From contig NC_081406.1 of NCBI RefSeq assembly GCF_030272615.1, positions 169,475,861-169,539,860 on the forward strand: a stretch of DNA of 64,000 nucleotides. Direction: 5' to 3'. The translations under genes were made by a program, and so were the position numbers. Every line of letters begins with the position of its first letter. Position 1 is the first letter of the stretch. The notes under the pieces were generated by a model. It was not told where the DNA came from, did no database searches, and worked only from the letters and a program-made list of their open reading frames with translations. This DNA is from Cryptomeria japonica. Lineage: Eukaryota; Streptophyta; Pinopsida; Cupressales; Cupressaceae. Positions 21,592 through 33,544 of the stretch are shown here, piece by piece.

Positions 21592-22530
21592 TGATGCTCT
21601 GCAAAATGGAAAATGGAGCAATGGATGGTTGAGATTGAGCAATCTCAATAAGGGTCAGGATTGAATGATTTCAAATCCATGTGAGGGCTTTCAACCCAAT
21701 CCCAGGATGACAAGTGTCAATGTGAGATAGGTTGAGAGGGGAGGGAATAAGCATTAAATGCTTGATATGACCTTGGGAGTTAAAGTCAAGGTTAGTTGAA
21801 TGAATAAACTCTTTATTCAAAGAATAAAACCTTTTATCCAATGGATAAACTCTTGTGCAAATGTGAAAAGGATGAATATGGTCAAAACAATAAATGTTTG
21901 GGGAGACAAGTTTGAAATAACCATAAATGGTTATGTAAGAGCCATAAATGGTCATGTAAGAGCCATTAGTAGTCTTGGAAGACTTTGGGGGTTAATTTGT
22001 TGAACACACAAAGCATTAAATGCTTTTCAAAGACTTTTGAAGTCTTTGAGAAGTGACTCCATTTTGCTTAGGAATGTGACAATAATTAGGGGATGGATTA
22101 GGCTAATTAGGAAGGGTTTAGAAGAATCTAGAAGGGTATTAGATTTTGCAAGTAGATTTGGTGGGTGAGGGAAAATAGGATTTTATTTAAAATAAAAATT
22201 CATTTATTTCAATAAATGTGTGCAAGTTGCATTTGTAGGAAAATGCAAGTGGGGGGGGGGGATAATGATTTAAATAAATGTTTTTATTTAATTTATTTAA
22301 AAGAGGAATAGGGGGAGTTAATTAAATAAATAGATTTTATTTATTTAATTGATCAGAATTTGATTTAATGAATTAATTAAAATAAATTGAATAATTTGTT
22401 TAATTAATAGAAGAATGTTTGGGAATAAATTAATTAAATATTAATTTAATTAACTGATGGCTAGTGGATTTTTAATCAAATAAATAGCGAATATTTATTT
22501 AATTAAGCTGGACAGATTTGTGTGATTACA
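21592..22530 (-). repeat. 5' LTR of the Tat-type Gypsy, internally deleted
   Basis: 939 bp against 1386 bp for its partner. It lacks the counterpart of 4610-5060: the sequence jumps from gctctgcaaaatgg to aaaatggagcaatgg. The solo LTR at 898/27827 also retains the missing segment, so this copy has the deletion rather than the other an insertion. The loss covers the TATA box, the presumed transcription start, R and most of U5. Confidence 0.9.
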
Positions 22531-24300
22531 GTTTCAATTGTGATAAGATTGGACATATGGCTTCTAACTGTCCTGACAAAGATTTCACTGAAAAGAGAGA
22601 TCACCGAGATGACAGACAGAAAGATAATCATTACATAGGACACCGAGACTTCAGAAGAAGAAAGACATGCTTAATTGCTGATGAAGAATCTGAAGATGAT
22701 AAATCAGATGAGACTGATACAGAGGAAGTTATTTATGTGGCTATCAAGGATGGATCAGATGAAGAAAGGTATGAAGAAAAAGCCCTAATATCTCACATAA
22801 ACACTAATGATTCTTGGATTATAGATAGTGGATGTTCACATCATATGACAGGAGATAAACACAAATTTGTTATGTTAGAAGATTATGATGGAGGCTATGT
22901 TAGATTTGGTAATGATGCACCATGTCCGGTAAGAGGTAAAGGATCCATAACACTTCTTGATAAAGCAAGATGCAATGATGTTTATTGGGTTGAAGGTTTA
23001 AAATATAATTTGTTGAGTGTAGCACAGCTAAACAACACAGGTTACCGAATAGAATTTCATAAAGGAATTGTCAAAGTTCATGACAAGAATGGAAAGTTAG
23101 CTGCTACTGGGACACAAACAAAAGGTAATACATTTCACCTTGACTCAACTCACAATAAGTGTTTGCATGCAAAGATTGATAATACCTGGTTATGGCATAA
23201 AATGTTTTGTCATGTTAATTTTGATAATCTGATCAAGATAAGCAAGAAGCATAGAGTAAGAGGTCTACCGAGTCTTGAAAAACTTGAGAATGCTATGTGC
23301 CGAGGATGCCAGATGGGTAAGATGACAATATCCAGCTTTACAAGTAAGTCCTACACTTCTAAGGGAATTTTAGATCTTGTGCACACTAATCTTTGTGGTC
23401 CTTTTAAGTTCAAAGTTATTATGGTGATAAGTATTTCATATTATTTGTGGATGACTATTCAAGGATGATGTCAGTAATGTTTTTAAAAGAAAAATCAGAA
23501 GCTTTTCAAATGTTTAAGTGGTACAAGGCTAGAATTGAAAATGAAACAGGAAGACAACGGAAATGTCTTAGATCAGATAGAGGAGGAGAGTTCACATCTG
23601 ATGAGTTCAACCTATTTTGCAATGATCATGGTATTAAAAGACAAGTCTCTGCACCGAGAACTCCACAGCAGAATGGAATAGCTGAAAGAAGAAATAGATC
23701 TATTGTGGATTGTGCTAGAACACTGATGATTGAGAAGAAGGTTCCACAAACATTTTGGAGAGAAGCAATAAGCACAGCTGTTTACACCTTGAACCGAGTT
23801 CAATTGAAGAAAGGTACTTTGAAGACACCTTATGAAATCTGGTATGGCAAGAAACCTAATGTAAGTTATTTTAAGATCTTTGGAAGTAAATGCTATGTTC
23901 ATAAAGATGATAGAAATGGCAAGTTTGATCAGAAAAGTGAAGAAGGAACATTTCTAAGATATTCTTCTAGAAGCAAAGCATTTAAATGTCTGATCAAATC
24001 ATCTAACAAAATAGTAGAAAGTGCAAATGTGAAAATTGATGAATTTGTAGAAAGAACTGATGAAAGAAATTCCAAAGAACCAGAAGACTATGATGAATTT
24101 GTCTATGTGCAACCGAGCAGTCCTACCGAGATAACTATTGAAGAAAATGAAGAAAATATCCAGTTATCGAGTGATGAAGAAGATCATACAGAGCCTACCG
24201 AGCCTGTATTAACCAAGTATGTCAGAAGACACCATTCACCAAGTCAGATTATAGGAGATAAGGATGATCCAGTGATGACAAGGAACAAACTGAGACAGAA
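22531..24300 (+). pseudogene. pol: Copia gag end, protease and integrase (copy 1)
   Basis: Continues the Copia frame after the Gypsy insertion. The zinc knuckle is completed (CDKIGHMASNC near 22540-22570), then an acidic linker. The protease follows, with WIIDSGCSHHMTGD near 22816-22857 (catalytic DSG). The pre-integrase HHCC region is at about 23180-23320 (LWHKMFCHVNF ... CRGCQMGKM). The integrase core has VDDYSRMM near 23450, LRSDRGGEF near 23570 and [11 protein letters not shown] near 23665 (D, D, E). A one-base loss near 23408, where copy 2 reads GPMKV, shifts the frame inside the integrase start. The part after 23960 is a charged linker to RT. Confidence 0.92.
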
Positions 24301-25857
24301 CACATGTTTGATATCTAAATTTGAACCGAGAATAGTGAAAGAGGCATTTAACAGTGAAGATTGGATAAATGCTATGACTGAAGAGATTGATCAAATCAAG
24401 AAGAATGACACATGGACACTGGTCCCAAGACCGAAGGACAAAAATGTAATTGGTACAAAGTGGATCTTCAGAAACAAGCTAAATGAGAAAGGTGAGGTCA
24501 TTCAGAACAAAGCAAGATTGGTTTGCAAAGGTTATGCCCACAAAGAAGGAATTGATTATGGTGAGACTTTTGCACCTGTTTCTAGACTTGAAGGAGTTAG
24601 AACATTGTTGGCATATGCTGCTTTCAAGAACTTCAAGGTATATCAAATGGATGTCAAATCTGCATTTCTGAATGGAATATTAGAAGAAGAAGTTTTCATT
24701 GAACAACTTGAAGGATTTGTTGATGACAATAATAAAGATCAGGTATGTAAATTGAATAAAGCTTTATATGGTCTGAAACAAGCACCTAGAGCATGGTATG
24801 AAAGATTGCACTCTTATTTGATTAAGATTGGTTTTATAAGGACAAGTGAGAACAACAACATGTACATGAAGAATGATGAAAATGGAATACTAATCTCAGC
24901 CATATTTGTTGATGATATTATATTTTGTGGAAATGACTCTTTATGCAAGAACTTTGGAAATGAAATGAGCAAAGAATTTGAGATGTCATTAATCAGTGAG
25001 ATAAAGTATTTTATAGGCTTACAGATATTGCAAATGAAAAATGAGATTTTCATTACTCAATCCAAATACATAAGGAAATCTTGAAGAAATTTGGAATGGA
25101 GGATTCAAAGCCAGTAAGTACTCCCATGACTACCAACTGTAAACTATCAAAGAATGATGAATCTGCATCTGTTGATGAGACACTCTACCAATCCATGATT
25201 GGAAAACTACAATATGTTGTTCACAGCAGGCCAGATATAGCACATGCAATAGGTATTGTTGCAAGATTCTCTACAGATCCTAAGGAAATACACATGACAA
25301 CAATCAAAAGAATTTTCAGATACTTGAAAGGCACTGAAGATTATGGCTTAGTATATCAGAAAGGAAATGATTTTGATCTAAAAGTTTATACTGATGCTGA
25401 TTGGGCAGGTAACATTGATGACAGAAAAAGCACAAGTGGAGGAGCTTTCTTCTTAGGAGAAAGACTAGTGAGTTGGCTTAGCAAGAAACAAGGATGTGTT
25501 TCTCAATCAACAGCCGAAGCTGAATATGTTGCTGCAGCACTGAATTGTACCAACATTGCATGGATCAAACAACTGTTGGAAGGTATAAATGAGAAAGTTA
25601 CCGAGCCAGTAACTATATTCTTTGACAATACTAGTGCCATTAATATTTCAAAGAACCCTTTTGTGCACTCTAAGACAAAGCACATCTCTATCAAATATCA
25701 TTATTTTAGAGAAGAAGCTCAAGAGAAGAAAGTGGTGTTGGAATATGTCAACATAAAGGAGCAAATAGCTGATATCTTCACCAAGCCACTACCAAAGGAC
25801 ACTTTTGAATATCTCAGAAGTAAGTTAGGGGTCCTACCCCTATCTTTTACTCACTGA
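24301..25857 (+). pseudogene. pol: Copia reverse transcriptase and RNase H (copy 1)
   Basis: The RT begins near 24411 (DTWTLVPRP) and shows the palm motif [12 protein letters not shown] near 24640-24675 and the catalytic box FVDDIIF near 24905-24925. A one-base deletion near 25073 (tacataagg against tacataaagg in copy 2) shifts the frame; the RNase H then runs to 25857 with TDADWAGN near 25393 and STAEAEYVA near 25508, ending in the Copia tail ADIFTKPLP. The active-site residues are intact; only the two frameshifts in pol and the stops in gag break this polyprotein. Confidence 0.92.
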
Positions 25858-26314
25858 CCAAGTTCGGTGACAACATCACTTCGATGACTCTATTGAATAT
25901 CTTTTGGGGAGCTGATGCTGGAGTGATACACTTTAGAATGTTTTTCTAAAAGTGTATTGGAAATAATACTGGGATAATACAGAAAATGATACAGGGAATA
26001 GGAATTGTAAACAAATGCTCTGACTAAGACTCAGTTGATACACAATAGCAAGAAATAACTTCTTACAGAATGAAATTATGTTTTAGTTCTATTCTTTTTG
26101 GCATTGTTGTCAAAGGGGGAGAAGACCAAGAAGGAGAAGATCTACCAAAAGGGGAGAAGACCTGAGAAGACTGAGAGAAGACTACAGATTGAAATGAAGA
26201 CTGAAAACAGAAGAGAAGTCTGATGTATGGGGGAGAGCATTTCAGCATTTCAGAATCACAGCAATCCGAATTTTTTTTTAAAGGTCAAATCAATTGGTTT
26301 TGCCATCAATGCCC
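25858..26314 (+). other. Copia 3' untranslated region
   Basis: Non-coding between the RNase H stop and the polypurine tract. Contains a purine-rich stretch at 26110-26240 with repeats of aaggggagaagac-like words. Confidence 0.7.
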
Positions 26315-26324
26315 AAGGGGGAGA
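26315..26324 (+). other. Polypurine tract of Copia copy 1
   Basis: AAGGGGGAGA, one base before the 3' LTR. The expected plus-strand primer site. Confidence 0.85.
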
Positions 26325-26325
26325 T

Positions 26326-27796
26326 TGTTGGCAATATTGCAAGGATATTGAGAAGGTTGTTGATGATTATGGACATAACTGATTAAAGATGTTTTACTAT
26401 CTTGATATTATTATTTTGTCATTGATGTCAAGAAATTGATTTTCTAATTCAGTATGATGTTGCCATATCTTAAGAAATATGATATGAAGATTATAAAGAA
26501 GTTGGTAAAGACACAAGAAAGAATATGATGAATAAGGGGTAAGTTATTCAATGGGCAACTCTACTGAGTCAGACAATGATGAGATCTTGATGTTTTAGAT
26601 TGTTTTAAGATCATACATATGTTGTAAAATGTAAAGGTTAATACTATACTATGTTATCAAGCAAAGAACCTAGTTGGTAAACCCTAAGGTTATCGTAGTT
26701 GGTTAATGAAGACAGAATGTCTACCGAGTGAAGTTTAGTATTCACCGAGTTGTAACCAAGCTAAAACAGAATGCATTAAATGTTTACATGTGATATTTAA
26801 TGAAAGATGCTAATGAGCTGGAGTGGATCAATGATTGGCAAGCCGTAAAAGAAGTTTGTTAAACGAATCTAAGGCAATGGAAAGTCGACAAGAAGATCTA
26901 CAACTCATATTGAACCGCATTACCCTAACACAAGTTCCAAGGTGATTGTGCAAGTTCCAAGGCGGGGTAAAACGTTTTTAGATCGAAAGATACAATGAAC
27001 GTGGACAAGATTGAAGATCTGATGGCCATGATTGATCATGGGAAATGTGATCAAAGAGATTAAGCGGTTAGAAAATTGTTTATAAATAAGGAACTGTTGA
27101 TAAACAATGTATGTGGGCAAGTGTATGCACATGGATGCTACATAGTGATTACCGAGCACAGAAGCTTGAAGACCTGTTAGAATAACAGAGTATTGATGCC
27201 CAGCAGATAGACAAGATTAGTTCTATGTCTAGATTGTATTGAACAAATAGGAATCTGCTTTAGCATTTAAGATGTGAAGTTGCAGATAGATTGTATTATT
27301 GTTATTTTATGAAAGTGATAGGAAATCTCTTAACTGAGTGGACTTAACAGTCTTATATGTAAATCCTATAACAAGGTGACATTATGATTGAGTGTTTGAA
27401 ATCCTTTGACAAGGTCACTTCTAACAAAGTGAAGATCCTAACAGATCTGAGGGAAATCCCTTAACCGGGTCACATCTAGCAATGTGTTTGTAATCTTTAA
27501 CAGGATTTGCTTTTAACCAAGCATTCTCTAGAAGAGTATATTTCTTAGTGGGTCCGAAATCCCACAGTGATTTTTCCCTATTTGGGTTTCCACATTAAAT
27601 CTGGTGTTATGAGGTTCATATTGTTTATATGTTTTTGAGTTTGCATGTTTGACAGTTTTTTATTATATGACTGATATATGTTATTGAGGTTGAATCTGAT
27701 GTTTTTATGGATGATTAAGTTTGTATGATTCACCCCCCCCCCCTCTCATCTTGTTGGCTATTGGATTTGTACTTATATTAAGTATCAGAACTATCA
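26326..27796 (+). repeat. 3' LTR of Copia copy 1
   Basis: Pairs with 2205-3672. TATA box at 27081-27088. The C tract near 27732 is longer than in the 5' LTR (about 12 against 6 bases), a slippage difference. Followed by gtgtg at 27797-27801. Confidence 0.95.
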
Positions 27797-27826
27797 GTGT
27801 GTGTATGTGTTTCATCAATGACAACA
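27797..27826 (-). mobile_element. Copia solo LTR (minus), displaced end
   Basis: The first 30 bp, on the minus strand, of the solo LTR whose main part is 1160-2204, separated by the Copia insertion. The minus strand opens TGTTGTCATTGATG. Confidence 0.65.
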
Positions 27827-28980
27827 TATGATGAAGTTATTCATTACAATCATCATCAAGCCAATAGGATTCCATATGGAGCTTCGAGATGGTTGTAGAT
27901 GATAAACAAATTCTATGCAAGTGTAAAAGGGTTGCTATGAGAAATCTCCTAATGTCTATGTAAATTCCACTATAATAACAATGCTCTAATTCTCTCTAAT
28001 GCCTTTTTTTGCTTGGTGAATGAGGTCCTTTTATTGGGAAAAATGTTGATTAAATGGCTAAGATTGAGTGATCTTTTGAAGGGTCAAGATTGATGGGTTT
28101 AGGATCCATGTGATGGCTTTCAACCCAATCCAATGATGACATGTGTCAACATGAGATGACTTAAGAGGAGAGGGAAGGAGCATTTAATGTCTGAGGAGAC
28201 ATGAGGGTAACCTCATATGGGTTGGGGTATTGGATAAATCTATTATCTAAGGGATAAACTCTTGTGCAAGAGTAAAAGGGATAACCATGGTCAAAGCAAT
28301 GAATGCTTGAAGAGACCCATGAGTTAAAGGATGGTTGAGTTAGAGAAAAAGTCTCTAACCAAAGGTTGAGTTTGAGTTAACCATTTATGGTCATGTAAGA
28401 GCCTTTAATGGTTTTAGAAGACTTTAGAGGTTAGCTTGTTGGAGACTCAAAGCCTTTAATGGTTTGTGAAGACTTTGCATGTTTTGAAAAGTGACATTTT
28501 TCTTAAGGAATACACAAATGATTAGGAGGTGGACTAGGCTAATTAGAAGGGGTTAGAAGAATCTAGAAGGAAGTTAGTGAGCAAGTGGGTGAGGATAAAA
28601 GGGGATTTTAATTAAAATAAAATTCATTTATTTCAACTAAAATTATGTAGCTTGCATTTGTAGGAGAATGCAAGTGGGAGGGTTTTAAGGATTTTAAATA
28701 AATATTCTTTTATTTAAATGTGAGAGAGAGGATTTTAGGGATTTAAATAAATGTTGATATATTTAAATGTGGAGAGGGGTTAATTAAACAAATATGCTTT
28801 TTTTATTTAATTAATTGTCAAAACATGGTCTAATGAATTAAATTAAATAAATTGAATAATTTATTTAATTAATAGGAGAAGAGGGTTAAGATGAATTAAT
28901 TAAATATTTTATCGATGGTTAAATAATCAAATAAATACTAATTATTCATTTAATTAAGTAGACAGATTTGGGTGTCTAAA
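27827..28980 (-). mobile_element. Gypsy-type solo LTR, right fragment
   Basis: Aligns along its length with 4860-5977 of the Gypsy LTR; for example ggctttcaacccaatcc is shared, and both have the TTAATTAAATAAAT-rich end. Ends gggtgtctaaa at 28980 (element: gtgtgattaca), then the gaaag duplication. More diverged than the two LTRs of the intact element, as expected of the outermost, oldest layer. Confidence 0.8.
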
Positions 28981-29265
28981 GAAAGAATCGACATACATAT
29001 CATTATAAGGATTATATGTTTGAATAGTGTCAATCATAAGTAGCAACTCATCCCTAATAGTCTCTGCCCTTTCCTTATTAGGTCAAGTAGTGGCAGAATC
29101 TAATGTGGACGCAAGATGGTCTAGACCACATTGTAGGGCCTGAGTGGTTTCAGCAAAAAGTCGAGCCCTAACATCACTATCATTAGAAAGCATTTGACCG
29201 GATTGTCTAGATGTTTGGTTAGTGCCCTCGCGATGAACACTACCATCTAATACCTGATCGACCAT
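28981..29265 (-). pseudogene. N-terminal part of the decayed, unidentified frame
   Basis: ATG at 29265 opens 60 codons (MVDQVLDGSVHREG...) to a TGA at 29085-29083, one transition from CGA. The same frame then runs open to the insertion point at 28981 (DMYVDS) and continues at 892. Joined across the empty site the frame is about 340 codons. The N-terminal 60 residues are polar and Gln/Ser-rich; the part after the stop is more globular. Upstream of the ATG the frame stays open for a few codons, so the true start could be further out. Product unknown; see the entry for 101-897. Confidence 0.5.
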
Positions 29266-29463
29266 GTGGAAAATATCTGTATGTACATAATTATAAAAGC
29301 AAAGAAAGTTAAAAATAATTATTCAAAACTATTTTAAACAATTCAAACTAATTCTGAAAACTATTTTAAACTAATTCAAACATATTTCAAAATGATATAC
29401 AATTGTAATTTAAAGTACAATTTGAAGTAATTGAAACATTTGATACAAATTACTTTAAAATTA
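29266..29463. other. AT-rich sequence with a short duplication
   Basis: No gene seen. At about 29325-29390 the phrase aactattttaaac followed by aattcaaac occurs twice in tandem. Confidence 0.5.
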
Positions 29464-29494
29464 AATACATGTTTACATACACATACACATACAA

Positions 29495-29537
<43 letters not shown>

Positions 29538-29670
29538 TCCACATAAACATACACACACACACACATACATGTACATACACGCACCTACTATACCTACATA
29601 CATACATACACACATGCACACATAAACACACATGTATGTATATACATATATAAATGTACACACACACACA
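29464..29670. repeat. CA-rich microsatellite, left of Copia copy 2
   Basis: Imperfect (TACACA)n and (CA)n, continuing right up to the first recognisable base of the LTR at 29671. Related repeats resume at 37368, on the other side of the element. Confidence 0.9.
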
Positions 29671-31156
29671 CTAAATGTAAAGAGTTGATGCCAATAGCTA
29701 ACAAGATGAGAGGGGGGGTGGTGAATCATACAAACTTAATCTTCCATGAAATCAACAGATTCAACCTTGGTAACCTATGCTTCAACAATATAACCAAAAA
29801 CTGCTAAACATGCAAAATCATAAACACATAATCATCATAACACTTATAACACTAGATTTAATGTGGAAACCCAAATAGGGAAAAACCACTGTGGGATTTC
29901 AGACCCAGTAAGAAATATACTCTTCTAGAGTATGCTCGGTTAAAAGCAAATCCTGTTAAAGATTACAAACACATTGCTAGATGTGACCCGGTTAAGGGAT
30001 TTCCCTCAGATCTGTTACGATCTTCACTTTGTTAGAAGTGACCTTGTCAAAGGGTTTCAAACACTCATCTAGAATGTTACCTTTCTAGAGGGCTTACAAA
30101 TAAGGCAATTAAGTCCACTTGGTTAAGAGATTTTCTGTCACTTACAAAATAAACAACAGTAATATATATCTGCAACTTTACATATAAAATGCTAAAGTAG
30201 ATTCCTATTTGCTCAAAACAATCTAGTCATAGGACTTATCTTGTCCCTCTGCTGGGCTCTCTACTCTATTAATCAAACACGTCTTCAATCTTCTGTGCTT
30301 GGTAATCACTATGTAGCATCCTTGTGCTTACACTTGCTTGCATTCATTGTTTATCAACAATTCCTTATTTATAAATAATTGCTAACTGCTGAATATCCTT
30401 GATCACATTTCCCATGATTAATCTTAGCCATCTGATCTTCAAACTTGACCAGGTTCAATGTATCCTTCCGATCTGAAAATGTTTTACCTTGCCTCGAGAC
30501 TTGCATTCCTTTCTTGGAACTTGCACAAGGTTATTGCAGTTCAATCTGCGCTGTAGATCTTCTTGCCAATTTTCCTTTGCCATAGATCCTTAACAAACTT
30601 CATGCACGACATACCAATCATTTATACATCTCCAGCTAATCATTGTCCTTCATTAAATAATGCTTTTATCCATCCAATGCGTACTATCATAACTTGGTTA
30701 CAACTCGGTAAATACTAAACTTTACTCGGTAGACATTCCACCTTCATTAACCGATATCGATAACCTTAGGGTTTACCAACTAGGTTCCTTGCTCGGTGAC
30801 ATAGCATAGTATTAACCTTACAATCAACAGCATATGTAGGATATCAAAACAATCTAAACATCATGATCTCATCATTATCTAACTCGGTAATAGTTGCCCA
30901 TTGAATAACTTATTCCTCCTCTTATTCATCACATTCTTTCTATGTCTTTTACCGACATCTTAATTCTCTTCAAATCAATCTTCTCAAGATATGGCAACAT
31001 CATACTGAATCAGATAATCAATTTCTTCACATCAATGAAAAAATAATGTTATAAAGATAGTTATCATCCTTCTTCAGTTATATCAATAATCTCCAACAAC
31101 CTTCTCAATATCCTTATTGAATATCAAAAATCTTTCTTTCTACTAAAATGCCAACA
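29671..31156 (-). repeat. 3' LTR of Copia copy 2
   Basis: On the element strand starts TGTTGGCATTTTAG at 31156. TATA box on the minus strand within 30366-30378. Contains the same taaccgagt-type repeats (plus-strand gactcggttaag phrases) and a G tract at about 29704-29712. It lacks the terminal tattaagttctgata present at 35865. Confidence 0.92.
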
Positions 31157-31168
31157 ATCTCCCCCTTT
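31157..31168 (-). other. Polypurine tract of Copia copy 2
   Basis: The minus strand reads AAAGGGGGAGAT next to the 3' LTR, the same tract as in copy 1. Confidence 0.85.
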
Positions 31169-31607
31169 GGCATTGATGGCAAAACCAACAATTAAATGGT
31201 AATACCAACAAGATATTCAATTTGATTCGGATTCAGATTGTTGTTTAGACTTCTCCTATTATCCTTGAGCTGTTAAAATCTTCTGAAGTCTTCTCCCTGT
31301 TGCAGTAATCTCCCCCTATCATTAGTCTTTTGTTATTTTCATCATTAAGGGCTTTACCATTCAATCAACCATTTAGTCTTCTCCCCCTTTGAAAACAATG
31401 CCAAAAAGTAAAAGAACTAAATCATGATTGCTTCCTCTGTGAAGTGATTTTCCTTGTTGTGTATCATCTCATTCTCGGTCAGAGCAACTTATCTCTATTC
31501 ATTATTTCCTGCACAACTTTAGAAAACCTCCTAAAGTGCTTAAATCAACATCAATCCACACATAATATTCTGTAGATTCATCGAATTGATGCTTTCACCA
31601 AACTCGG
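31169..31607 (-). other. 3' untranslated region of Copia copy 2
   Basis: Counterpart of 25858-26314 in copy 1, with the same purine-rich stretches (pyrimidine-rich on the plus strand, for example cttctccccctttg). Confidence 0.7.
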
Positions 31608-33544
31608 TCAGTGAGTAGAAGATAGGGGTAGGACCCCTAACTTGCTTCTGAGATACTCAAAAGTGTCCCTTGGTAGTGGCTTTGTGAAGATGTCTGCTAA
31701 TTGCTCTTTTGAACTGATATATTCCAACACAAATTTCTTCTCTTGAACTTCTTCTCTGAGATAATGATACTTTATAGATATATGCTTTGTCATAGAGTGC
31801 ATTACTGGATTCTTTGAAATGTTAATGGCACTAGTATTATCACAGAATATAGTTACTGGCTCGGTAACTTTCTCATTTATACCTTCCAATAGTTGTTTGA
31901 TCCATGCTATATTGGTACAATTCAATGCTTCTACAACATATCAACTTCCGTTGTTGACTGTGAGATACATCCTTGTTTCTTGCTAAGCCAACTCACTAGT
32001 CTTTCTCCTAAAAAGAAAGCTCCACCACTTGTGCTTTTCCTGTCATCTATGTTGCCTGCCCAATCGGCATCAGTATAAACTTTTAAATCAAAATTATTTC
32101 TCTTTTTATATACTAAGCCATAATCTTTAGTGCCTCTCAGGTATCTGAAAATTCTCTTGATTGCTGTCATATGGGTTTCCTTGGGATCTGCAAAAAATCT
32201 TGCAACAATACCTACTACATGTGCTATATCCAGTCTTCTATGCACAACATATTGCAACTTCCCAATCACAGATCGATAAAGTGTCTCATCAACAGATGCA
32301 GATTCATCATTCTTTGATAGTTTACAGTTAGTAGTCATAGGAGTACTTACTGGTTTAGAATCCTCCATTCCAAATTTCTTCAAGATTTCCTTTATGTACT
32401 TGGATTGAGTAATGAAAATCTCATCTTTCATTTGCAGTATCTGTAAACCTATAAAATACTTTATCTCACCGATTAGTGACATCTCAAATTCTTTGCACAT
32501 TTCATTTCCAAATTTTTTGCATGAGTCATTTCCACATAATATAATGTCATCAACAAATATGGCTGAGATCAATATTCCATTGTCCTCATCATTCTTCATG
32601 TACATGTTGTTGTTTTCACTTGTCCTTATAAAACCAATCTTGATTAAGTAAGAGTGCAGTCTCTCATACCATGCTCTAGGTGCTTGTTTCAGACCATATA
32701 AAGCTTTGTTCAATTTGCATACCTAATCTTTACTCCTGTCTTCAACAAGTCCTTTAGGTTGTTCAATGTAAACTTCTTCTTCTAGTATACCATTCAAAAA
32801 TGCAGATTTAACATCCATTTGATATACCTTGAAATTTTTGAAAGCAGCATATGCCAACAATGTTCTTACTCCCTCAAGTCTAGCCACAGGTGCAAAGGTC
32901 TCACCATATTCTATTCCTTCTTCTTGAGCATAACCTTTGCAAACTAGTTTTGCTTTGTTCCGAATGACCTCACCTTTTTCATTTAGCTTGTTTTTGAAAA
33001 TCCACTTTGTTCCGATTACATTTTTGTCCTTCGATCTTGGGATTAGTGTCCATGTGTCATTCTTCTTGATTTGATCAATCTCTTCTTTCATATCATTTAC
33101 CCAATCTTCACTGTTAAATACCTCTTTCACTATTCTCAGTTCAAATTCAGAAATCAGACATGTGTTCTGTCTCAGTTTGTTCCTTGTCATCACTAGATCA
33201 TCCTTATCTCCTATAATCTGACTTGATGCATGATGTCTTCTGACATATTTGGCTAATATAGGCTCGGTAGGTTCTGTATGATCTTCTTCATCACTCGGTA
33301 ACTGGACATTATCTTCATTTTCTTCATTTTCTTCAGCAGGTTTCTCGGTAGGACTTCTCGGTTGAACATAAACAAATTCTTCATAATCTTCTGGTTCTTT
33401 GGAATTTCCTTCATCATTTCTTTCTGCAAATTCATCAATTTTCACATTTGCACTTTCCACTATTTTGTTAGATGATTTGATCAGACATTTAAATGCTTTA
33501 CTTCTAGAAGAATAACCAAGAAATGTTCCTTCTTCACTTTTCTA
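31608..33544 (-). pseudogene. pol: Copia RT and RNase H (copy 2)
   Basis: The frame reads from the end of the integrase (TAG stop at 33544-33542) through the charged linker to RT, with the palm segment [12 protein letters not shown] near 32830-32790 and FVDDIILCGND near 32560-32530. A TAG at 32725-32723 replaces the CAG found in copy 1. The RNase H has TDADWAGN near 32060. After STTEVD near 31945 one base is missing, so the last 105 codons (31925-31608, ending ADIFTKPLP) are in another phase. Otherwise the domain set is complete and the catalytic residues look unchanged. Confidence 0.92.

Larger units (their letters stand above)
4592..22530 (-). mobile_element. Full-length Tat-type Gypsy retrotransposon with antisense ORF
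   Basis: A 17.9 kb element on the minus strand. The right LTR (21592-22530) is its 5' LTR and the left LTR (4592-5977) is its 3' LTR. In element orientation the order is: 5' LTR, primer site, array of AGCGCT palindromes, long leader, a gag-pol frame of about 2429 codons, AT-rich spacer, antisense PMD ORF, a second AGCGCT array, polypurine tract, 3' LTR. Two successive RNase H domains and an extra ORF between pol and the 3' LTR are known marks of the Tat/Ogre branch of plant Ty3/gypsy elements. The shared part of the LTRs differs at about two dozen positions over roughly 915 bp (counted by eye), so it is younger than the Copia host. It is inactive: 8 stops in gag-pol and a truncated 5' LTR. 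Confidence 0.95.
2205..27796 (+). mobile_element. Full-length Copia retrotransposon, copy 1 (carries a nested Gypsy)
   Basis: Bounded by two LTRs of 1468 bp (2205-3672) and 1471 bp (26326-27796), each running TGTTGG...ATCA, with a 5 bp duplication gtgtg outside. It has an initiator-Met-type primer site after the 5' LTR, a polypurine tract before the 3' LTR, gag at 3737-4591 and pol at 22531-25857. Without the 17.9 kb Gypsy insertion it would be about 7.6 kb, normal for Copia. By eye the two LTRs differ at several dozen positions, so the insertion is not recent. It is inactive: stops in gag, two single-base frameshifts in pol, and the inserted element. A second, minus-strand copy of the same family is at 29671-37367. 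Confidence 0.95.

Noticed and set aside
29376-29729. ORFs of over 60-110 codons made of Cys, Val, Tyr, Met, His and Thr
   Set aside because: They are translations of the CA/TG microsatellite, open in several frames on both strands at once.
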